DNA of 8,175 nucleotides from Gammaproteobacteria bacterium UBA3532 (GTDB lineage Bacteria; Pseudomonadota; Gammaproteobacteria; Enterobacterales; UBA3532). This document shows, piece by piece, positions 1 to 4,794 of the stretch. The position numbers were made by a program, and so were the translations under genes. The notes beneath the pieces were generated by a model. That model saw only the letters and a program-made list of their open reading frames with translations. It was not told where the DNA came from and did no database searches. Positions within the stretch are counted from its first letter, which is position 1. Every line of letters starts with the position of its first letter. The stretch covers positions 1 through 8,175 of the forward strand of contig DFOV01000446.1 in NCBI GenBank assembly GCA_002376965.1, read 5' to 3'.

Positions 1-1
1 G

Positions 2-532
2 CCAGCCACCTATGTAGGCCAATCCACTGCTGGCAAGGAAATCTGGTCTTTTTCTAAAGACACCTTCCACCATGATTTTGCTATCTCATACCAGGTTAAT
101 GGTCAAACCTACTGGGATAACAACGATGGCTTAAATTACAACGTTGATGACATCAGTGAAAACTTTACTGCTCGCAATTTTGAATTGAATGACACACCGG
201 TATGGATAGGTGATAAAGAGCAATGGTGGGGCGCCGGTCGCTTTGGCGATGTCGTCAAAGGCCACTTATGACTAAAAGACATCAGCTTCAACAAAACCGT
301 CGACATTGTCTACACCGATGATAACTGGGCAACCGTTAAAACCGCTGCTGCGACCTATATCGAAGACTACAGTACAGGTGTTGAAATGTGGTCTTTCGCT
401 TTTCCCGTCGAGCTAAATGCAGATGATAACGACATAGAGTTTGCTGTTCGTTATATCCATGATCAAGGCGAAGATTGGGACAACAACTTTGGCAGCAACT
501 ACCAAATTGTTAACGACAAGATCAGTCGCTAA
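2..532 (+). pseudogene. C-terminal part of a tandem-CBM21 starch-binding protein, interrupted by in-frame TGA
   Basis: The frame is open from the left edge, so the 5' end lies outside the window. It encodes the end of one CBM21-like module (around residues 1-50, ending in YWDNNDGLNYNV) and then a second, nearly complete one. In the second, the family core is readable: LKDISFNKTVDIVYT, the DNWATVK turn, an FAVRY strand and the closing DWDNNFGSNYQI. CBM21 modules bind starch or glycogen and usually sit on glucoamylases or amylases, so the missing upstream part is probably a secreted alpha-glucan hydrolase. That is inference. Codon 90 is TGA (269-271), inside the GHL-stop-LKDISF strand, where relatives tend to have a basic residue. 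The same frame then continues for 86 good family residues to a TAA at 530-532. A single C-to-T or A-to-T change from CGA or AGA (Arg) would explain it. Readthrough or sequencing error are alternatives. Domain call is good; pseudogene status is moderate. Confidence 0.75.
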
Positions 533-541
533 AAGCGAATG

Positions 542-572
542 AAAACGGGGAGGCATATCGCCTCCCCGTTTT
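542..572. terminator. Bidirectional intrinsic terminator
   Basis: A perfect 13-bp inverted repeat (542-554 with 560-572) encloses a 5-nt loop, ATATC. The GC core GGGGAGGC/GCCTCCCC is flanked by AAAA on the left and TTTT on the right, so it gives a hairpin plus U-tract on both strands. It lies 9 bp after the stop of the CBM21 gene and 19 bp after the stop of the converging carbonic anhydrase gene, and fits as the shared terminator of both. Confidence 0.9.
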
Positions 573-591
573 ATAAAGACGCAGAATAGCG

Positions 592-1410
592 TTATTTGAT
601 TTCTGATAACAGTTCAGGATGGGTCACCAGCTTGCGTACACCATGGGCATGATCTTCCTTAAAAACATTCCCCTTACACCATTCTCCCAAACTGTTAATA
701 TCCAGCTTCGCACACTGAGGTCGGACACTCCAGGTTACCTGATATTCGGAGCATTGTTGCTCGGTATACTTGGGGCCGGTTGTCGATCCAAGATAGACTA
801 GCGGCTTACCTGTATTATCCGGTAGAGCTTTCGCTTGATGAAAACCTGCTGAGATATTTCCGTCATAAGACAACTCGGAAAAGTCCAAAGCCGCACTATC
901 ATTGACCAAGGTAAATACCTGAGTTTCAACTCGCAAGTTGGGGTTCGCACACTGCTTAGAAACGCATGCGCCTAAGCCTTTGCCAGGCTGAACATCACAA
1001 GACGAATGCACCCAATGCACCTCAATGGTATCTCCTGGCTTTAGACCATGACAAATATCACCTTTGGGCGCTACCAACTCGTTGGCACCAAGTGTCTTAC
1101 TAATCTGACATTGATAGCCACCGCCATGACCATGCTCCCCCTCACCAGCATACAGGGAAAATGCCTTGGCTTTGTGTTCCGCATTGTTGTGAAAATGAAT
1201 ATTGCACAAGTTCATTTCACTGGCTTCTGGTGCAACAGAAAACAACTGCTTATTAACACCTTCCACGCTATCAATATCACGTGGAGCTTGCGGCCCATAA
1301 CCTTGGCACAGCGGGCCGCCGTGCTCATGGTCAGCCGCAAACACCGAAGTTCCCGATAAGCTCAGTACAATAGAAGAAATAAGAGAATATAAACGCACAC
1401 TACTTTTCAT
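592..1410 (-). CDS. Exported delta-class carbonic anhydrase
   Basis: The 272-residue protein begins with a signal peptide (basic MKSSVR, a hydrophobic stretch, VFA-ADHEH; cleavage near residue 25 or 26), so it should act in the periplasm or outside the cell. The body matches the delta-class carbonic anhydrase family (CA_like), first known from marine diatoms and also present in bacteria. Recognisable segments are CQGYGPQAPRDID (35-47), MNLCNIHFHNNAEHKA (66-81) and VHWVHSSC (131-138). The enzyme interconverts CO2 and bicarbonate at a zinc ion. By analogy with the HxH...H arrangement of alpha-class enzymes, His72, His74 and His132 are my suggested zinc ligands (inference). Ten cysteines (35, 69, 101, 120, 138, 149, 154, 220, 233, 245) suggest disulfides, as expected after export. 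A His/Gly-rich stretch (GEGEHGHGGG, 90-98) could also bind metal. The start is supported by AGGAAAG six bases upstream. The gene is divergent from the DUF4405 gene. Confidence 0.85.
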   Translation of the reverse strand: MKSSVRLYSLISSIVLSLSGTSVFAADHEHGGPLCQGYGPQAPRDIDSVEGVNKQLFSVAPEASEMNLCNIHFHNNAEHKAKAFSLYAGEGEHGHGGGYQCQISKTLGANELVAPKGDICHGLKPGDTIEVHWVHSSCDVQPGKGLGACVSKQCANPNLRVETQVFTLVNDSAALDFSELSYDGNISAGFHQAKALPDNTGKPLVYLGSTTGPKYTEQQCSEYQVTWSVRPQCAKLDINSLGEWCKGNVFKEDHAHGVRKLVTHPELLSEIK

Positions 1411-1588
1411 TGATGACTTTCCTGTGAGATAGATTCAGGCAAAGTATAGAAGGTTATATCAATCAGAAAGTTAAAACAGGTCAATTCACTACGAAAATCA
1501 TAATATTGATCCGTGGCAACATTGCCCTATCTTCACAGAGGTAGCATGTTTGATACTTAAGATACGCTGTGGATCAGGAGTCATCCAA
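1411..1588. promoter_or_regulatory. Divergent intergenic region between carbonic anhydrase and DUF4405 genes
   Basis: This 178-bp AT-rich gap must hold the outward promoters of both neighbours. For the carbonic anhydrase (- strand) the ribosome binding site AGGAAAG is at 1417-1423, and a -10-like TATACT is at 1443-1448, but no good -35 stands at normal spacing. TTGACC at 1479-1484 is 30 bases away, too far. For the + strand, TAATAT at 1501-1506 is a possible -10, again without a convincing -35. No clear operator was recognised. The exact promoters remain unassigned. Confidence 0.4.
1575..1580 (+). promoter_or_regulatory. Ribosome binding site fixing the DUF4405 gene start
   Basis: CAGGAG lies eight bases before the ATG at 1589. 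The longer frame could begin with TTG at 1550, but that codon has no purine-rich site at proper distance and would add 13 residues that do not resemble the family. The ATG at 1589 is therefore preferred. Confidence 0.75.
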
Positions 1589-1975
1589 ATGCGCCACTCC
1601 ACCCTCATAAAATGGCTCGATTTAGCCTCCTTTATTTTATTGGTATTTGTCGTCAGCACAGGAACGTTGATTCGCTATACCTTGCCCCCTCGAAGTGGAG
1701 GCATTTCAGTATGGGGCTTGACTCGCCATGAATGGGGCGATATTCATTTTTATCTCTCCATCGCTTTTCTATTGGTTTTAACCGGGCACCTATTCACTCA
1801 CGCCAAATGGATTCTATTAGCCGTTCGAGGAAAAGTTTCACGAGAAAAAAACTACCGCCTGGCCATCGGGGTCATCAGTCTGCTATCCCTGCTCGCTTTA
1901 GCTTTCTCGCCCGCGATGGTTGGCACATCAAATAGTGATACATCGCGTTACTATCAGTACCAAAGCCGCCACTAA
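1589..1975 (+). CDS. DUF4405-type small membrane protein (putative cytochrome b-like)
   Basis: The 128-residue protein has three predicted transmembrane segments (roughly residues 10-28, 53-71 and 90-107). It carries the pattern typical of DUF4405 proteins: TGTLIRYTLPPRSG (24-37), then WGLTRHEWGDIHFYLS (42-57), then HLFTH (67-71). Conserved histidines 47, 53, 67 and 71 lie at or within the second membrane segment, which in related membrane proteins is how b-type haem is held. A haem or electron-transfer role is possible but is inference, as the family has no assigned function. The C-terminal tail (about 112-128) is polar and rich in Ser and Tyr. The gene stands alone on this strand, divergent from the carbonic anhydrase and followed by a 161-bp gap before the PEP-CTERM gene. 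No terminator was found directly after it, so some read-through into the next gene is possible. Confidence 0.75.
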   Translation: MRHSTLIKWLDLASFILLVFVVSTGTLIRYTLPPRSGGISVWGLTRHEWGDIHFYLSIAFLLVLTGHLFTHAKWILLAVRGKVSREKNYRLAIGVISLLSLLALAFSPAMVGTSNSDTSRYYQYQSRH

Positions 1976-1989
1976 CGGCAATTTAAGCT

Positions 1990-2001
1990 GACGCATGTGT
2001 C
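1990..2001. promoter_or_regulatory. Near-perfect palindrome, possible activator site
   Basis: GACGCATGTGTC is a 12-bp palindrome with a single mismatched pair (G/T). It has no loop and no T-tract directly after it, so it does not look like a terminator. It lies about 100 bases upstream of the start site predicted from the sigma-54-like element at 2078-2093. That is a normal distance for an enhancer-binding protein site. The role is inference and chance is a real alternative for a site this short. Confidence 0.25.
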
Positions 2002-2077
2002 GTATTATTTTACAGAATATAGTGCCAACGACTAAGAATTACCCAAATAGTCCATATAGTTCAATATGTTATAGTTA

Positions 2078-2093
2078 AGGCGTAAATATTGCA
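2078..2093 (+). promoter_or_regulatory. Candidate sigma-54 (-24/-12) promoter of the PEP-CTERM gene
   Basis: AGGCGTAAATATTGCA has the invariant GG (2079-2080) and GC (2091-2092) exactly 12 bases apart, with GGC in the -24 box and TTGCA in the -12 box of the consensus TGGCACG-N4-TTGCA. The other -24 positions are imperfect. It predicts transcription starting near 2104, leaving about 33 bases of leader that still contains the ribosome binding site AAGGA (2124-2128). No good sigma-70 pair competes. PEP-CTERM genes in several Proteobacteria are controlled by the PrsK/PrsR two-component system with RpoN, which makes the match biologically reasonable. Confidence 0.5.
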
Positions 2094-2136
2094 TCACAAC
2101 ATCGCGAATACTACATATAATTCAAGGATATCCAAG

Positions 2137-2769
2137 ATGAAAAAGTTACTTACCGCTGGTGCTTTACTTGTTGCAGGCGCCGCCAATGCAACCCTTATCG
2201 ACTTTCAAGACGTAACCTCAGGAAACTGTGCTTCTCAAGGTAACACAGTTGTCAGCCAGGGTTACCAATTTACCGGTAACCCACAAGACCCTAATCTTTG
2301 GGTTTGTAACGCTGGCGTTATCCAGAACAACACTTCTGCAGCGCTCGTCGATGCTAACTCGCAGTCTATAGTCACTATGACTGCTTTCGATAACTCGCTG
2401 TTTTCATTGCAATCATTTTTTTCGGGTAGCCGAACCCAAGACTTTGCCCCTGATGTGGTTTCTGGCTTTTACGGCTTAGCAACGGGCATAGACATCGTCG
2501 GCACACTGTTTGATGGTTCTATCGTGTCTCAGACCATTAACTTTGATTTTCTTTCTTGGGAACAGTTTTCTCTCTCCAGCGACTTTACTGACTTAGTGTC
2601 AGTAACTTTTACAGCGCTTGGTGATGGAATACGTCCTGAATTTCTGATTGACGACATCGTTGTCAACGAAGCATTCACCGCTGTACCCGAGCCAGCCGGT
2701 GTATTGTTATTTGGTTTAGGATTGGCAGGAATTGGTTTCATGCGCAAACGCAGTTCTGACCGCGCTTAA
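2137..2769 (+). CDS. PEP-CTERM sorting domain-containing exported protein
   Basis: The 210-residue protein starts with a short signal peptide (MKKLLTAGALLVAGAANA) and ends in a classic PEP-CTERM tail: VPEP at 183-186, a hydrophobic helix (about 187-202) and a basic RKR end. This tail is the substrate signal for exosortase (EpsH/XrtA type), which processes such proteins at the membrane for delivery to the cell surface or extracellular polysaccharide. No exosortase is in the window. The mature part (19-182) is mostly beta-type, rich in Ser, Thr, Asp and Phe, with only two cysteines (31 and 57) that could form one disulfide. It ends in a FLIDDIVVNE segment of the kind often seen just before PEP-CTERM tails in jelly-roll-like proteins. 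No enzyme motif was recognised, so its function is unknown. The ATG at 2137 is chosen over a TTG at 2089 because AAGGA lies eight bases upstream and the signal peptide begins there. Confidence 0.9.
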   Translation: MKKLLTAGALLVAGAANATLIDFQDVTSGNCASQGNTVVSQGYQFTGNPQDPNLWVCNAGVIQNNTSAALVDANSQSIVTMTAFDNSLFSLQSFFSGSRTQDFAPDVVSGFYGLATGIDIVGTLFDGSIVSQTINFDFLSWEQFSLSSDFTDLVSVTFTALGDGIRPEFLIDDIVVNEAFTAVPEPAGVLLFGLGLAGIGFMRKRSSDRA

Positions 2770-2785
2770 GCCTCTCTCGAATAGA

Positions 2786-2833
2786 TATAAAAAAAGCCCA
2801 GCTCATTCCTCAATAAGCTGGGCTTTTTTTATA
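2786..2833. terminator. Long bidirectional intrinsic terminator with a duplicated 3' arm next to it
   Basis: An 18-bp perfect inverted repeat (2786-2803 with 2816-2833) has a 12-nt loop. The GC core is GCCCAGCT/AGCTGGGC, with seven A on the left and seven T on the right, so it works on both strands. It serves the PEP-CTERM gene (stop 17 bp before) and the converging amylase gene (stop 23 bp after). Just beyond it, 2835-2848 repeats most of the right arm (CTGGGCTTTTTATA), which could pair with the same left arm as an alternative hairpin. Confidence 0.9.
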
Positions 2834-2855
2834 CCTGGGCTTTTTATATCTTGGC

Positions 2856-4736
2856 TTATTCAACAGGAGTTAATTGCCACTGCTGATTCCAGCCTTCTTG
2901 ATATTGCCAAATATGGATATTGGTTCCGTTTTCATGGCGGATCGCGTTCACATCCAATGCCTTGCCAGCATGCTCATTGATAATGGCAACATAACCATCA
3001 CCCGCATCTGCGATATGCCAGATTTGGCTGGGCGCTCCGACATCTTCCCATTGATGCACATTGCTGCCATTGCTGGTGTTCATGCCAGATACATCAAGCA
3101 GCTTATCAGAATGACGCGCACGGATTTTATAACGCCCGCCACCAATATCTTCGATATACCACTGCTGATTCCAACCACCAACGTAGTCCCATTGATGCAA
3201 GTTTGCCCCATTACTATGACTTATCCCCGCCACATCCAAGGCTTTGCCACTGTGCCTGGCGGTTATGCGATATAGTCCATTGATGCCACGTAACCACTCA
3301 GGCCCTATCTCCACAGCTTCAATATGAAAGGCGGACACTTGTTGGGGTGAAATTTCTAATGTCAGGGCACCGTCGCTGCCAATTTCGGTGGTTTGGCCCG
3401 AGCAGCGGTTATTATTTATATCATCATTTATGATATTGCAGTAGCGACCGGGTGGTAAGCTGGTATCAAAGGTGTGTACCAGGGGGGCGTCTTCATGGTT
3501 AATAGCAACGAAACCTTTACCTTGGCGTTCAAAGGCGATTTGGTTGGCACCATTGTCCCACCAATTTACCACCGGCGCGTCTGCGGCGACTTTACGAAAT
3601 GTCACCATATTGGCGGTCGGTCGCCAGCGATGCTCACATGCCCAATCACCATAGCAACCAGCACCACTATGCACACCAACAGCAGGCGGCCCAGCTTCTT
3701 TATCCTCGAAGCGAAAACTCGACATCACCTTGGGCTGCCCATAAGGCCATGCCAGCATGAAAATATTGCCCATGTAATAGAGCAGATCTTTTTTATGGGT
3801 CAGCACCGTTGAGTCTTCCCAGCGCTGGCTATCGTGGTTATCCAAAAAGACCAGCGCGTGCTCACTCGGCAGCATACCCCATATTTCACCAAAATCAGCG
3901 AGCCAGGCCAGATTGCCCGTATGGAAAATGTCTCCCAGACGGGTGCTATATAAAAATTCAGTCACTTGTCCGGTTTCAATATAGTCGCTGGCACGTACAG
4001 CCCCATCGCCAAAATCGACCACTTCTTGATAAATAATATGTTCGTCGTCAACATCGAGCAGCAACCAGCCCAGATCTTGCTGACTGATATGCTTGGCACC
4101 GTCGATCCGAAAGCCATCGACACCTAGATCCAACATCGATTTGAGAAACTGGCGCAATATCGCGCGAGTTTCAAGATTGCCCGTATTCAAATCAGGCAAA
4201 CCAATCATGTTACATTCATGAACCGAATCAACCACATCCCAATCGACACCGCATTGCGGTTGATGGAGATGGTTTTGCGGATCGGCATATGGCGCATACG
4301 TTAGGGTTTCTGGATCATATGGCGCGCCATTCACTCCAACGCCAGCCACACCGTCACCACGCGCCATGTGATTGACGACAGCATCAACCACGACTTTGAC
4401 CCCCGCCGCATGACAGCGACTAATCATGCTAGCGAATTCAACCGAGTTACCAAAGCGCCCTTCCAGCTGATAACTGACCGGCTGATAAACCGCCCACCAG
4501 TTGCTTTTGTCGATATGCTCTTGTGGCGGCGAAACCACCACAGCCTCATAGCCTTTTGGCCCTAAAAAATCTTCACATTCTTTAGCGACATCATTATGTT
4601 GCCATTGAAACAGCTGCACATAAACGCCGTCATTGGCCAGAATACTGCCCGAGCATAAACTTAGAGCGATACCCCAAATAACCGGCTTGGATGCTTTTCT
4701 CTCGCGTAAAACCTGTACTAACCTTGGTAGCCACAT
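2856..4736 (-). CDS. Secreted GH13 alpha-amylase, animal/Pseudoalteromonas type, with C-terminal ricin-type lectin domain
   Basis: An endo-acting enzyme (626 residues) that cuts internal alpha-1,4 bonds of starch. A signal peptide ends near residue 34 (GSILA-ND). The GH13 barrel follows. Region I is DAVVNH (118-123). Region II is GFRIDGAKH, with nucleophile Asp212. The general acid is Glu238, and Asp302 lies in FLDNHD. Arg210, Asn300 and Lys336 match the chloride-binding triad of chloride-dependent amylases. Asn122, Asp182 and His216 match calcium ligands. Cysteine pairs 54/108, 162/175, 361/367 and 433/445 line up with disulfides of animal pancreatic amylases. The amylase C-terminal beta domain is about 387-474. 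Three ricin-type repeats follow (about 484-624), each with a LDV motif and a QxW end (W526, W573, W620), as in CBM13. It lies 58 bp behind the GH31 gene, same strand, and is probably co-transcribed. A start six bases upstream (4742) is possible but has worse spacing to the ribosome binding site. Confidence 0.93.
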   Translation of the reverse strand: MWLPRLVQVLRERKASKPVIWGIALSLCSGSILANDGVYVQLFQWQHNDVAKECEDFLGPKGYEAVVVSPPQEHIDKSNWWAVYQPVSYQLEGRFGNSVEFASMISRCHAAGVKVVVDAVVNHMARGDGVAGVGVNGAPYDPETLTYAPYADPQNHLHQPQCGVDWDVVDSVHECNMIGLPDLNTGNLETRAILRQFLKSMLDLGVDGFRIDGAKHISQQDLGWLLLDVDDEHIIYQEVVDFGDGAVRASDYIETGQVTEFLYSTRLGDIFHTGNLAWLADFGEIWGMLPSEHALVFLDNHDSQRWEDSTVLTHKKDLLYYMGNIFMLAWPYGQPKVMSSFRFEDKEAGPPAVGVHSGAGCYGDWACEHRWRPTANMVTFRKVAADAPVVNWWDNGANQIAFERQGKGFVAINHEDAPLVHTFDTSLPPGRYCNIINDDINNNRCSGQTTEIGSDGALTLEISPQQVSAFHIEAVEIGPEWLRGINGLYRITARHSGKALDVAGISHSNGANLHQWDYVGGWNQQWYIEDIGGGRYKIRARHSDKLLDVSGMNTSNGSNVHQWEDVGAPSQIWHIADAGDGYVAIINEHAGKALDVNAIRHENGTNIHIWQYQEGWNQQWQLTPVE

Positions 4737-4743
4737 AGTCATA

Positions 4744-4748
4744 CCCTC
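4744..4748 (-). promoter_or_regulatory. Ribosome binding site deciding the amylase start
   Basis: On the - strand GAGGG sits one base before the first ATG (4742) and seven bases before the second in-frame ATG (4736). Normal spacing favours the second, so the protein probably lacks the first two residues (MT). The rest of the gap to the GH31 stop (4749-4794) is AT-rich with no hairpin, consistent with co-transcription from upstream. Confidence 0.6.
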
Positions 4749-4794
4749 ATTGGTTCTTAAATTTTATTGTTATTTTGCTTCTGATTAATTGGGG

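Noticed and set aside
269..271. TGA as selenocysteine, or tryptophan under a changed code
   Set aside because: The position is not a redox site and no selenocysteine hairpin was noticed. All other genes here use TGG for Trp and none contains an in-frame TGA.
268..323. ATG overlapping the TGA as a translational restart
   Set aside because: It is in another frame and ends after 17 codons, so it cannot restore the CBM21 module.
1048..1359. 103-codon open frame on the + strand
   Set aside because: It is antisense to the carbonic anhydrase gene, which has clear family motifs and a signal peptide.
2116..2121. Perfect TATAAT before the PEP-CTERM gene
   Set aside because: It is only 15 bases from the ATG; a start about seven bases later would remove the ribosome binding site, and no -35 lies at normal spacing.
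2732..2980. 82-codon open frame on the + strand
   Set aside because: It runs through the 2786-2833 terminator and into the amylase gene in the wrong sense, so it is not a plausible gene.
2874..3275. 133-codon open frame on the + strand
   Set aside because: It lies opposite the lectin part of the amylase, has no ribosome binding site or family features, and its regular look comes from the repeats on the other strand.
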